64,000 nt of DNA from Bernardetiaceae bacterium (GTDB lineage Bacteria; Bacteroidota; Bacteroidia; Cytophagales; Thermoflexibacteraceae): positions 1 to 64,000 of the forward strand of contig JANWVT010000014.1 in the NCBI GenBank assembly GCA_025056255.1, read 5' to 3'. The notes beneath the pieces are model-generated. The model was not told the origin of the DNA, did no database searches, and saw only the letters and a program-made list of their open reading frames with translations. Positions 8,371 to 16,510 of the stretch are shown piece by piece. The position numbers and the translations under genes are program-made. The first letter of the stretch is position 1. Each line of letters starts with the position of its first letter.

Positions 8371-9027
8371 ATGAAAGTGCTCAACGAGCTTTTGCGACGC
8401 AACAATGGTTTTTTGCTGCCATTGGGGCTCATATTAATAGGGGTAGGAGGAGTGTTACTCTGGATACCCAAAGGCGACGAAGTGATTTATATCAACCGCT
8501 GGCATCACCCTGTTGCAGATATTTTGTTTCGGTATGTAACTCACTTGGGAGATGGTTGGTTTGCTGTGGTAGTAGCCATTGCTTTGCTCTGGGTGCGTTT
8601 TCGGCACAGTATTCAAATATTGCTTGCATGGGGCATTTCGGGGCTGATAGTACAGTTGTTAAAAATGACTTTTTTTGCTGGTATGCCGCGCCCTGCTGCC
8701 TATTTTGGCGAGTGGGTAGCTTTGCACTATGTAGAAGGGGTAGCCGTTCACATGACGAATAGTTTTCCTTCTGGGCATGCGGCTACGGCTTTTGCTGTTT
8801 TTCTGAGCCTGAGCATCATGTTGCAAGGTCGCCACGTGTGGGGGGCGTTTGCATGTTTCTTGTTAGCTACTGCGGCAGCTTTTTCGCGCGTGTATCTCGT
8901 ACAGCATTTTGGCGCCGACGTGTGGGTTGGAGCTTGTATTGGTACGCTAACAGCTATTTATGTAGGCTATCAAATGGAGCAACCCGCACGCTGGTTTAAT
9001 CGTCCGTTTTGGCAAACTAAGTTATGA
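8371..9027 (+). CDS. PAP2-family membrane phosphatase
   Basis: A 218-residue integral membrane protein with about five or six hydrophobic helices and the three-part PAP2 phosphatase signature: KMTFFAGMPRP (KX6RP), PSGHAA (SGH) and SRVYLVQHFGADVW (SRX5HX3D). Such enzymes dephosphorylate lipid phosphates, including undecaprenyl pyrophosphate or phosphatidic acid, on the outer face of the inner membrane. It begins on the base after the lyase stop codon. Its last six bases overlap the end of the convergent gene at 9022. Confidence 0.92.
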   Translation: MKVLNELLRRNNGFLLPLGLILIGVGGVLLWIPKGDEVIYINRWHHPVADILFRYVTHLGDGWFAVVVAIALLWVRFRHSIQILLAWGISGLIVQLLKMTFFAGMPRPAAYFGEWVALHYVEGVAVHMTNSFPSGHAATAFAVFLSLSIMLQGRHVWGAFACFLLATAAAFSRVYLVQHFGADVWVGACIGTLTAIYVGYQMEQPARWFNRPFWQTKL

Positions 9028-9708
9028 TATCGGTGTTGTGGAAAGGGGGGTAAACAGCGGTTTGCGGCTCACGCGATTGAAAGGAGGTGGCAGTAGCTTG
9101 ATGCTGTCTTGCTTAGTGTCAATCAGCTCATTGAGCAATGTAGCTGCTTTGTCGTAGCGGCGGCGCAAAATCAGGTCATCGTCGTAAAGGGCGCTTACTT
9201 CTTCGTATAGTTCAGTGCAAATGGTGCAGCTTTCGCTGCCTGGTGTTTCGCGCAGGTAGCGGATGAGCTTCATAAGCAGGTCAAAATTATTGTCATACAC
9301 GAGCATTGCGTTGCTGTCGGCTAACACTTCCCAAGTTAAAGGATGGTTGGTAAACCACTTGTGCAGCAGTCGGATGGAGTCTGCAATGTTTTTGCTGTGT
9401 TGCGGATATTTTTCTATGCGTGCAGTGAGTTGTAAAATTTTGGCTAATTTTTTTTCATCTGATTTCACCGTCAAATACCAATAACGTTCTACGCTGTCTT
9501 GCAGTGCTTGAAGCAGTTCTTTTACAGGTGCCTGCGGTAGGGGTTCTTCTTCGGCAGTAGGCAAGTTGCCCCAAGGGTCTGCTTCTTCTGACATAGCGGT
9601 GGGAGGCTGTTCTTCCGCTGCCTGAACGACTTGCTGCTTTTTATCGTTGCAAGAGCTGGTGACAATAATTAACAACACGAGCCCCAGAATAAGTTGATAG
9701 CATTTCAT
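9022..9708 (-). CDS. Putative lipoprotein of unknown function
   Basis: A 228-residue protein with a lipoprotein signal MKCYQLILGLVLLIIVTSSC, then an acidic, proline-rich linker and a helical domain (residues about 60-215) containing CTICTELYEEV, a C-x2-C pair. I do not recognise the family. The lipidation cysteine at residue 20 suggests anchoring to the inner or outer membrane. It converges with the PAP2 gene with a 6-base overlap and is preceded by the leucine dehydrogenase terminator, so it is an independent unit. Confidence 0.7.
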   Translation of the reverse strand: MKCYQLILGLVLLIIVTSSCNDKKQQVVQAAEEQPPTAMSEEADPWGNLPTAEEEPLPQAPVKELLQALQDSVERYWYLTVKSDEKKLAKILQLTARIEKYPQHSKNIADSIRLLHKWFTNHPLTWEVLADSNAMLVYDNNFDLLMKLIRYLRETPGSESCTICTELYEEVSALYDDDLILRRRYDKAATLLNELIDTKQDSIKLLPPPFNRVSRKPLFTPLSTTPIS

Positions 9709-9736
9709 AGGTTGGTTTAATGAGTTTTTGTAAACA

Positions 9737-9766
9737 AAAATAGCTTCCTTTTGAGAAAGCTATTTT
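9737..9766 (-). terminator. Terminator of the leucine dehydrogenase gene
   Basis: A perfect 10-base stem (AAAATAGCTT / AAGCTATTTT) with a 10-base loop, followed on the minus strand by further T residues, lies 26 bases after the stop codon of the dehydrogenase at 9792. Confidence 0.8.
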
Positions 9767-9791
9767 CATTAGTTATGTACGTAGAGGTTGG

Positions 9792-10895
9792 TTAATAAGT
9801 TGCCTTAATGCGGGCAATATTTTGGATGCGTTGCCATGCCAACTCAGTAGCTACTACTTGTGCGTTGCGTTGTTGTTGTTCTGCTACGGTCAGTACCTGC
9901 ATCACGCGGTCGTAAATTTCCTCTGTTTTGGCAGTAGCCCATGCACGGTTATAGCTGCCAGCAATTTCTGTTGCAATATTAATAACGCCGCCGCTGTTAA
10001 TCACAAAGTCGGGCACGTAAGTAATTCCTTTGCGCATACAGGCGGTGCCATGTATATCTTCGTCTGCCAGTTGGTTGTTGGCGCAACCAGCAATCACCTG
10101 TGCTTTCAAACGCTCAAGCGTATTGTCGTTAATAGTGGCACCCATGGCACAAGGAGAGTAAATATCTGCCGGTACATCGTAGATTTCTTCTGTTCCTACT
10201 ACAATTACATTGAAACGAGAAGCTATTTTTTTTACACGTTCCTCAAAAACATCGGTAACGTAAATTTTGGCGTGTTCTTTTGACAAATATTCTATCAAAA
10301 TTTCACCTACCGAGCCTACTCCCTGTACGGCGATGGTTTTTCCTTCGAGGCTGTCTGTGCCAAAGGCTTTTTTGGCAGCTGCTTTCATGCCTACGTAAGT
10401 GCCCAGTGCTGTCATGCCAGAGGGGCTGCCGCTACCGCCGCGATACTCAGGTAAACCTGCTACATAGGAAGTTTCTTGAGCAATATCTTCCATGTCGCGT
10501 TCGGTCATGCCCATGTCTTCGGCGGTGATGTATTTGCCATTGAGGTTTTTAATGAATTTGCCATACATGCGCAGCAATGCTTCTGTTTTCATTTTGCGGG
10601 CGTCGCCGATAATAACAGCTTTACCGCCGCCCAAATGCAAACCTGCCATAGCATTTTTGAACGTCATGCCTCGGGCAAGGCGCAGGGCATCTTCTAATGC
10701 CGCGCTTTCTGAACTGTATGCCCACATGCGCGTACCGCCCATAGCAGGACCCAACACCGTGTTATGAATGGCTATGATTGCTTTCAAGCCAGTGTGCCGG
10801 TCATGACAAAAAACGACTTGTTCGTGTCCTAATTCGTCTATTTGTGCAAAAATGTTGCTTTCCGCAGCAACTAATGGCTGTGTTTCGGTAGTCAT
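9792..10895 (-). CDS. Leucine dehydrogenase (Glu/Leu/Phe/Val dehydrogenase family)
   Basis: A 367-residue NAD-dependent dehydrogenase that deaminates branched-chain amino acids to 2-oxoacids. GPAMGGTRMW, the MTFKNA segment with Lys80 and GGGKAVI with Lys92 match the substrate and catalytic lysines of leucine dehydrogenase, with the usual 12-residue spacing. The Rossmann loop is GVGSVGEIL at about residue 190. The length and GGTR motif favour Leu/Val over Glu dehydrogenase; phenylalanine activity cannot be excluded. It is monocistronic, with a promoter in the end of gcvT and a strong terminator. Confidence 0.92.
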   Translation of the reverse strand: MTTETQPLVAAESNIFAQIDELGHEQVVFCHDRHTGLKAIIAIHNTVLGPAMGGTRMWAYSSESAALEDALRLARGMTFKNAMAGLHLGGGKAVIIGDARKMKTEALLRMYGKFIKNLNGKYITAEDMGMTERDMEDIAQETSYVAGLPEYRGGSGSPSGMTALGTYVGMKAAAKKAFGTDSLEGKTIAVQGVGSVGEILIEYLSKEHAKIYVTDVFEERVKKIASRFNVIVVGTEEIYDVPADIYSPCAMGATINDNTLERLKAQVIAGCANNQLADEDIHGTACMRKGITYVPDFVINSGGVINIATEIAGSYNRAWATAKTEEIYDRVMQVLTVAEQQQRNAQVVATELAWQRIQNIARIKATY

Positions 10896-10920
10896 GTGTT
10901 GTGTGGTAAAATGTTTGCTG

Positions 10921-10949
10921 CAAAGTTATCCCTTTTTGTAGAAAGGCAA
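10921..10949 (-). promoter_or_regulatory. Promoter of leucine dehydrogenase
   Basis: On the minus strand TTG (10949-10947), an 18-base spacer and TAACTTTG (10928-10921) match the Bacteroidota promoter within one base of spacing. The start codon is 25 bases downstream at 10895. The -33 element overlaps the last codons of gcvT. Confidence 0.55.
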
Positions 10950-12020
10950 TTTGACAACCTGTGCAGGGATTTTTTTGTCGCGAATGGCTACATATAGTAG
11001 AGTGCCGGGCTGGCTGTATGGCGTTTGCACATAGCCCATGCCAATACCAATGCCCAAACTTGGCGATTGGGTGCCTGAGGTAACATGCCCAATGGTTTGG
11101 CCTTGCTCATTGTGCAAAGTATAGTGGGGGCGTGGGATGCCGCGTTCTACCATCCGAAATCCTACCAATCGGCGGGCTGTGCCTTCTTTTTTTTGTCTTT
11201 CCAAAAGTGGTTTGTCTATGAAAAAGTCTTTGTTTAACTTAGTAATCCACCCTAATCCTGCTTCAATAGGAGAAGTAGTTTCGTCAATATCGTTGCCATA
11301 CAGGCAGTAGCCCATTTCCAAGCGCAAGGTGTCGCGTGCTGCTAACCCTATTGGTTGAATGCCGTAAGGTTTGCCCGCTTCCATAATGTGCTCCCACACA
11401 TGTTGGGCATGTCTGTTAGGCACATATAATTCGAAGCCGCCTGAACCAGTGTAGCCTGTAGCCGAAATAATGACGTGCTTAATGCCAGCAAATTGGCTTT
11501 GCCGGAAAGAATAGTACTCCATGTTGTGTAAATCTACATCGGTGAGGCTTTGTAGTGCTGCTGCTGCTAGTGGACCTTGAACGGCAAATAATGACATTTC
11601 ATCGGAAATATTATCTATTTGTACTTTCCATTGGTTGTGCTGATTGATCCACTGCCAATCTTTGTCAATATTAGCCGCATTTACTACTAACATGTAGCAG
11701 TCTGACCCTAAGCAATACACCAATAGGTCGTCTACAATACCTCCTTTGCCATTGGGCATGCAGCTGTACTGAGCTTTGCCGTTTTGAAGTACTGACGCAT
11801 CGTTGGTGGTTAGGTACTGAATCAGGTTGAGTGCACAAGGACCTGTCAGCATCAATTCACCCATGTGCGATACGTCGAATATGCCTACTCCGTGGCGAAC
11901 CGCTTGGTGCTCTTCTATATCGGATGTGTAGCGCAGTGGCATTTCATAGCCTCCAAAGGGTACTATTTTCGCACCCAACTTTTGATGCGTATCAAAAAGG
12001 GCTGTTCTTTTAAGTAGCAT
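10926..12020 (-). CDS. gcvT: Glycine cleavage system aminomethyltransferase (T protein)
   Basis: A 364-residue folate-dependent enzyme that transfers the methylene group of the lipoyl-bound aminomethyl intermediate to tetrahydrofolate and releases ammonia. Conserved features are GIFDVSHMGE near the N-terminus, GYTGSGGFELY, the ARDTLRLEMGYCLYGND segment and the late TSGTQSPSLGIGIGMGYV. Length is standard. The gcvH and gcvP partners are not in the window. No glycine riboswitch consensus was seen upstream, only a hairpin at 12053-12088. Confidence 0.96.
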   Translation of the reverse strand: MLLKRTALFDTHQKLGAKIVPFGGYEMPLRYTSDIEEHQAVRHGVGIFDVSHMGELMLTGPCALNLIQYLTTNDASVLQNGKAQYSCMPNGKGGIVDDLLVYCLGSDCYMLVVNAANIDKDWQWINQHNQWKVQIDNISDEMSLFAVQGPLAAAALQSLTDVDLHNMEYYSFRQSQFAGIKHVIISATGYTGSGGFELYVPNRHAQHVWEHIMEAGKPYGIQPIGLAARDTLRLEMGYCLYGNDIDETTSPIEAGLGWITKLNKDFFIDKPLLERQKKEGTARRLVGFRMVERGIPRPHYTLHNEQGQTIGHVTSGTQSPSLGIGIGMGYVQTPYSQPGTLLYVAIRDKKIPAQVVKLPFYKKG

Positions 12021-12352
12021 GGCGTAGAAAAAAGATAACAGTAAAAAACAAAATCGCGTTTAAGAGCCGTAAAGCTAATAAACGCGATGAATTTAAACCC
12101 GTTAATGTACCCGTAATGTGAAGTTGTTTGAGTTAGTTTAGTTTATCGAAGTGTAGTTAGTTTATCAAAGCGAGAGGAACTCTTGATATCGTTCGTTTGC
12201 CCTAAACTTTCTATTACAAATGTAGCTGATGCACGAAGGATTTGAAATCCATGTTTACATTCATTTTTATAGGGGATAACCCTCATAAAAATTTGGGGAT
12301 TGATAAAATCTGAATTATTTTGCTGCATTGATGATTGTTATTGAAACGTATC
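12021..12352. other. Divergent intergenic region between gcvT and the response regulator
   Basis: It contains a perfect 10-base inverted repeat (ATCGCGTTTA at 12053-12062 and TAAACGCGAT at 12079-12088) with a 16-base loop in the gcvT leader, and two similar motifs TAGTTTATCGAAG and TAGTTTATCAAAG about 24 bases apart near 12133 and 12157. These could be a leader hairpin and a regulator site. No glycine riboswitch features are visible. Confidence 0.45.
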
Positions 12353-13012
12353 ATGCCTGAAAATATCAAAATTGTAATTGCAGACGACCATCCCGTTATG
12401 AGGCTTGGGTTGAGCCATTTGATTAAAAATGAGCCCGACATGCAGGTGGTGGGTGTTGCCGCTAACGGAACAGAAGCTATTCGCATAGCAAAAGAAACCT
12501 CTCCTGATGTTATCATTCTCGATATAAACATGCCCGAAATGGATGGACTCTCGCTGGCGAATCACCTTAAAGAGGAATTGCCAGAGTTAAGAATTGTCAT
12601 TTTTACGGCGCACCACAACGAAGCAGCCTTCAATGCAGCTATTGATGCGGGCGTAGAAGGTTTTATTTCCAAAGAAAACGTATTTGCTGACCTCTCAGAA
12701 GGCATTCGGCAAGTAGCCAGTGGCAAAAGCTATTTCAGTAGCGTATTTTCCGACTACTTGCTGAATCGCATTAAACAGGATGGTAGACAAAAGAAAGAAA
12801 AACAAAGCCTTACCGAGCAGCTCACCCCAACCGAAATGCGGATTATGAGTTTAATAGCCAACATGAAAACAAGTCAAGAAATTGCCGATATGCTTTTCAT
12901 TAGCGTTAAAACGGTCGAAAACCATCGCACCAATATTTGTAGAAAGCTGAACGTGAAAGGAAAGAATGCGCTGCTAAAATTTGCTTTGAGCCATAAAAAC
13001 CAATTTGAATAA
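12353..13012 (+). CDS. NarL/LuxR-family response regulator, orphan
   Basis: A 219-residue two-component regulator. The receiver domain has the acidic pair in VIADDHP, phospho-acceptor Asp57 in VIILDINMP, the conserved Thr in IVIFTAHH and Lys in GFISKE. The C-terminal helix-turn-helix (about 150-212) reads LTPTEMRIMSLIA, then SQEIADMLFISVKTVENHRTNI, the LuxR signature. ATG at 12353 is chosen over an upstream TTG at 12335. No histidine kinase is adjacent, so its partner is elsewhere. Confidence 0.92.
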   Translation: MPENIKIVIADDHPVMRLGLSHLIKNEPDMQVVGVAANGTEAIRIAKETSPDVIILDINMPEMDGLSLANHLKEELPELRIVIFTAHHNEAAFNAAIDAGVEGFISKENVFADLSEGIRQVASGKSYFSSVFSDYLLNRIKQDGRQKKEKQSLTEQLTPTEMRIMSLIANMKTSQEIADMLFISVKTVENHRTNICRKLNVKGKNALLKFALSHKNQFE

Positions 13013-13030
13013 AATTTCCTGCCCAACAAT

Positions 13031-13060
13031 TTGGATAATTAGTAAAGCATCCTATTTTTG
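13031..13060 (+). promoter_or_regulatory. Promoter of the tRNA-Val pair
   Basis: TTG (13031-13033), exactly 19 bases, then TATTTTTG (13053-13060): a full match to the Bacteroidota TTG-N19-TAnnTTTG promoter, 29 bases before the first tRNA. Confidence 0.75.
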
Positions 13061-13089
13061 CAGTCCCGTTGCAAAGGCAACGCGGTTCA

Positions 13090-13167
13090 GGAAGCTTAGC
13101 TCAGCTGGTTCAGAGCATCTGCCTTACAAGCAGAGGGTCATAGGTTCGAATCCTATAGCTTCCACCA
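13090..13167 (+). tRNA. tRNA-Val (anticodon TAC), copy 1
   Basis: Cloverleaf with acceptor GGAAGCT/AGCTTCC, D-loop TAGCTCAGCTGGTT, anticodon arm TCTGC-CTTACAA-GCAGA (anticodon TAC) and T-loop GGTTCGAATCC. The mature 3' CCA is encoded (13165-13167). Confidence 0.97.
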
Positions 13168-13189
13168 ACTTTTCATAGAGGTTAGCTCA

Positions 13190-13264
13190 GGAAGCTTAGC
13201 TCAGTTGGTTCAGAGCATCTGCCTTACAAGCAGAGGGTCATAGGTTCGAATCCTATAGCTTCCA
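13190..13264 (+). tRNA. tRNA-Val (anticodon TAC), copy 2
   Basis: A tandem copy exactly 100 bases downstream of copy 1, identical except for one D-loop base (C to T at 13205). Unlike copy 1 the 3' CCA is not encoded; the gene ends A then CTT. Same promoter and one shared terminator downstream. Confidence 0.97.
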
Positions 13265-13279
13265 CTTAGCCAACAAGCT

Positions 13280-13307
13280 CCCGAAGTATTGCTCTTCGGG
13301 CTTTTTT
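13280..13307 (+). terminator. Intrinsic terminator of the tRNA operon
   Basis: Stem CCCGAAG (13280-13286) and CTTCGGG (13294-13300), then C and a run of six T. It ends five bases before the recX start codon. Confidence 0.85.
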
Positions 13308-13312
13308 GTTTT

Positions 13313-13792
13313 ATGACCCACGACCTTGAAAAACTGTTGGCAAAATTAGCAGCTTTTTGTGCCTACCGCGAGCGGTGCACCAGTGAAGTAGTTGCTAAAA
13401 TGGCAGAGTGGCAGTTGCCCGAGCCTGTGCAACAGCAGCTCTTGAATTGCCTACGTGCAGAGGGTTACCTCAACGATGAGCGCTTTGCTTTTGCCTATGC
13501 CCAAGGAAAGTTTCGGCACAACCAGTGGGGAAAGGTAAAAATTAGGCTGATGCTTAGGCAAAAACAAATTCCTGAACCTGCTATCAGGGCTGCTTTAAAT
13601 AGCATAGCCCCTGAGGAATACATGCAGTTGCTACACACACTGGCAACTAAAAAAGCCATGCAATTGCAGCACAAAACGCATCAACACAAATTACAGCAGA
13701 GGCTTTTTCAATTTTTGGCAACTAAAGGTTTTGAACCCGATTTGGTATCCGATACAGTGCGCCAGCTAATCAAAGATTTACAAGAAAGTTAA
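13313..13792 (+). CDS. recX: Regulatory protein RecX
   Basis: A 159-residue three-helix-repeat protein that binds RecA filaments and limits recombination. Features are the start LLAKLAAFCAYRERC, the LxxEGYLNDERFAFAYAQGK segment and the motif GKVKIRLMLRQKQIP, all standard for RecX. The start ATG at 13313 directly follows the tRNA terminator; the in-frame TTG at 13289 lies inside that terminator and is rejected. recA is not nearby. It converges with the TonB-dependent receptor gene across a shared hairpin. Confidence 0.93.
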   Translation: MTHDLEKLLAKLAAFCAYRERCTSEVVAKMAEWQLPEPVQQQLLNCLRAEGYLNDERFAFAYAQGKFRHNQWGKVKIRLMLRQKQIPEPAIRAALNSIAPEEYMQLLHTLATKKAMQLQHKTHQHKLQQRLFQFLATKGFEPDLVSDTVRQLIKDLQES

Positions 13793-13793
13793 A

Positions 13794-13833
13794 TGCGGAA
13801 TGTGGAATTCAAATCCGAAATCCACACTCCGCA
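13794..13833. terminator. Bidirectional hairpin between recX and the receptor gene
   Basis: A 13-base stem (TGCGGAATGTGGA against TCCACACTCCGCA, one wobble pair) in the 50-base gap between two converging genes. Confidence 0.65.
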
Positions 13834-13842
13834 CTTGCTCCT

Positions 13843-16221
13843 CTAAAACTTCACGCTCAGTTGCGCTAAAAAGTTAGTGCCAGCTTGCGGGAAGTAGAAG
13901 TTTTCATAGGTGCGTTGTCCGCCGCTGATGTAGCCGAAAGTATAGCCGTTGCTTTCGTACAAGTGGTTGAAGATATTATTTACCAACAGGTTCAGCCCCA
14001 ATTCGCTGCAAAACTTCGGACGCAACGTGTAGCCCATGCGCAAATCGTTGGTAAAAAAGGCATCTAAGCTACGGCTGACTTGTTGGGTATTGTCTAAGTA
14101 CTGACGGCTGACATATTTGGTCAGCAAAGAAATTTGCAAGTCTTTGGCAGGTGTGAAGTGCAACTGAGAAGCTGCTACTACGGCAGGCGAGAAAGCAATA
14201 TCGGTGTTGCGGTGTTCTATGGCTACTTGCCCGCCCTTGTCGTAATCGTCTAAAAACTCGGTGAATGCGCGGATTTTATTGCGGCTGAATGCGGCATTGC
14301 CTTCCCATTTCCATTTGGGGTTGATTTGCCATGCAGCTACCAATTCAATGCCCGCGCGATAGCTGTCGGGGATGTTTTGGCGAATATAGCTTCCTACGTC
14401 GTTTACGCTGCCGGTCAGCACGAGTTGATTTTTGTAGTACATGTAAAACAAGTTGGCATTAAAAGCCCATGCGCCTATGCTGCCGCTGTAACCTGCCTCT
14501 ATGTTGTGTAGTTGCTCAGGACGGGGGCGGCTTGCCGGGCTGCTCTCTGTATAATCATTGCGGTTAGGTTCGCGATGCCCAACAGCATACGAAGCGTACC
14601 ACTCCGAAGTACCTTTCACATAGCGAACACCTGTTTTAGGATTGAAAAACAACAACTGTACGTTTTGAGTAACGTTTTGCAATCGGTTGTCATAACCCAA
14701 AAAATCATAACTGATGCCGCGCAGTTGCAAGTCGCCAAATGCAAACAAGCCGTCAGCTATTTGATAGGTCGCGCGTGCATAGGCATTGATGTCGTCTTTC
14801 ACTGCATCGTTGTCGTAGTAGCGATGGCGGATATTGCTGTTACCTGCAAAACGCGCCCAGATAACTTCGCCGAAGTGCTTGCCCTGATAGCGGTTAGCAG
14901 CGCCGCCAAATTGGAAGTCTAACACAGGCACATTGGCGCGCAATTGCGGACTTTGGTAGCTGAGTTGCCAAGTGATACCGTAAAAGTGGTTGTCTAACCA
15001 ACGGCGACGGATCAGGTCGCTGCGGGTAATGGTCTGATTGCCGACCTGTATCGGGTCAATCAGGTAGCGCGAGAGGCGGTCGTTGGCGCGGTATTGTTCG
15101 TAGTAGCCTCTCCCGCGCGTGTAGTGCAAGGTAGATTTCCAGCGCCAACCCTTGCTAAGGTCGGTTTGCCAAATGAGTTGATAATGGTCTTGCTGATAGT
15201 TATCAGTCTCATTGTCATAGGTTTGCGAATTGAACCGACGGTTGCCTTTGCGCAGTTGCTCTTCGGGTACACCATACCATGCCTGGTAGGTTTGTTCTTT
15301 ACCGCTCCAAATGTTAGCTGTAAGGCTACCCTTTTTGGTCAGGTAAACGCCTGACAGATAGAACGATTTGAGGTCGGAGAAGGCACGGTCAATAAATCCG
15401 TCGGAAGTGATTTTAGAAAGCCGTCCCATCATCTTAAAACGATTGTTGATGAGTCCGGAATGTACTACCACATTGTGCCGCCAAGTGTTAAACGAGCCGT
15501 AGCTGTTGGCTATTTCAGCCGAAGCCTTGTCGTCGGGTGCAAGTGTGGTGATATTGACGCTTGCCCCAAATGCACCTGCGCCGTTTACAGAGGTGCCTAC
15601 GCCGCGCTGAATCTGAATTTGCGACACAGAAGTGGCAAAATCGGGCATATTAACCCACCAAACGCCCTGCGACTCGGCGTCGTTGAGTGGTACATCGTTA
15701 ATAGTAACATTGATGCGGGTAGGGTCGCTGCCGCGGATGCGCATACCTGTATAGCCAACACCTGCTCCTGCATCGGAAGTGGTTACGATGGAAGGGGTAA
15801 AATTGAGCAAGATGGGCAAATCTTGCCCCAAGTTTTGTGGCGCAAGTTCTTTCTTGTTCACAATGGTTTTGGTAATCGGGTAGAGGCGCGTACCAAACAC
15901 ATCTACTTCGCGGCTCCAAACTGCTGAGGCAGCAAGCCGGATTTCCAGCGTTACATCTTGCTGTAAATCAATGGTTTGCTCATGTGTGCGATACCCTACA
16001 AACGATACTTGCAGCGTGTACGTTCCGGCAGCAAGACCTGTAAAAACAAATTGACCATTGTCATCAGCTGCGACACCTTTGTTTGTGCCTTTCAGCACCA
16101 CCGATGCACCTGCAAGAGCAGTGGCATCGTCAGCAGCTACAACTTTACCTGAAATACTGAATTGTGCCCATGCAAACACATGGAGCATTGCCGCAATGGC
16201 AGTGAGAAGGTACTTTTGCAT
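13843..16221 (-). CDS. TonB-dependent outer-membrane receptor, TPP-riboswitch controlled (probable thiamine uptake)
   Basis: A 792-residue receptor. It starts MQKYLLTAIAAMLHVFAWAQ (signal peptide), has an N-terminal carboxypeptidase-regulatory-like beta domain (SGKVVAADDATALAGASVVLKG, about 22-105), a plug with MRIRGSDPTRINVTINDVPLND and VQIQRG-type strand, and a beta-barrel ending in an aromatic-terminal strand FLAQLSVKF. No ligand can be read from the receptor alone, but a TPP riboswitch lies directly upstream, so thiamine or a precursor is the likely substrate, as for other TPP-controlled Bacteroidota receptors. ATG at 16221 is chosen because it begins the signal peptide. Confidence 0.93.
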   Translation of the reverse strand: MQKYLLTAIAAMLHVFAWAQFSISGKVVAADDATALAGASVVLKGTNKGVAADDNGQFVFTGLAAGTYTLQVSFVGYRTHEQTIDLQQDVTLEIRLAASAVWSREVDVFGTRLYPITKTIVNKKELAPQNLGQDLPILLNFTPSIVTTSDAGAGVGYTGMRIRGSDPTRINVTINDVPLNDAESQGVWWVNMPDFATSVSQIQIQRGVGTSVNGAGAFGASVNITTLAPDDKASAEIANSYGSFNTWRHNVVVHSGLINNRFKMMGRLSKITSDGFIDRAFSDLKSFYLSGVYLTKKGSLTANIWSGKEQTYQAWYGVPEEQLRKGNRRFNSQTYDNETDNYQQDHYQLIWQTDLSKGWRWKSTLHYTRGRGYYEQYRANDRLSRYLIDPIQVGNQTITRSDLIRRRWLDNHFYGITWQLSYQSPQLRANVPVLDFQFGGAANRYQGKHFGEVIWARFAGNSNIRHRYYDNDAVKDDINAYARATYQIADGLFAFGDLQLRGISYDFLGYDNRLQNVTQNVQLLFFNPKTGVRYVKGTSEWYASYAVGHREPNRNDYTESSPASRPRPEQLHNIEAGYSGSIGAWAFNANLFYMYYKNQLVLTGSVNDVGSYIRQNIPDSYRAGIELVAAWQINPKWKWEGNAAFSRNKIRAFTEFLDDYDKGGQVAIEHRNTDIAFSPAVVAASQLHFTPAKDLQISLLTKYVSRQYLDNTQQVSRSLDAFFTNDLRMGYTLRPKFCSELGLNLLVNNIFNHLYESNGYTFGYISGGQRTYENFYFPQAGTNFLAQLSVKF

Positions 16222-16318
16222 AGTTCCGTCAGTGTTTAAGTGATACAAAAACCCGACGGTGTTCTGTGGGAAAGAAGGCGACTGTACGCAGAACAAATAC
16301 AGCCTTGTTCAGATGTAA

Positions 16319-16402
16319 ACTCCCTACGCAGGCATTACCCTGGTCAGGTTCTACGGGTATCATCTCAGCCTCCTTGCCATTGGCACAGGAAACACCCCGG
16401 TG
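16319..16402 (-). promoter_or_regulatory. TPP (thi-box) riboswitch
   Basis: Read on the minus strand it contains the hallmark blocks GGGGTG, GGCTGAGATGATACCCG, GAACCTGA, GGTAATGCC and GCGTAGGGA in the correct order and spacing. It begins about 180 bases before the receptor ATG. Downstream there is an imperfect stem GTTCTGCG.../...CACAGAAC (16294-16261) that may be the expression platform; a 5' hairpin of CGGTGAGC/GCTCACCG (16399-16421) precedes the aptamer. Confidence 0.95.
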
Positions 16403-16418
16403 AGCCGTTTGCTCACCG

Positions 16419-16448
16419 CAAAAGTAGCGCAACAAAGCGTCTTTACAA
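16419..16448 (-). promoter_or_regulatory. Promoter of the TPP riboswitch-receptor transcript
   Basis: On the minus strand TTG (16448-16446), exactly 19 bases, and TACTTTTG (16426-16419) give a full promoter match immediately upstream of the riboswitch. Confidence 0.75.
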
Positions 16449-16510
16449 TATGCTGCTATGTTTTTGGGCGAACATTTTGTTATTTCGCACTGCTCAAAAC
16501 CTGTTTGCCT

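Noticed and set aside
12021..12352. Glycine riboswitch upstream of gcvT
   Set aside because: None of the conserved glycine aptamer blocks is present; only an ordinary hairpin.
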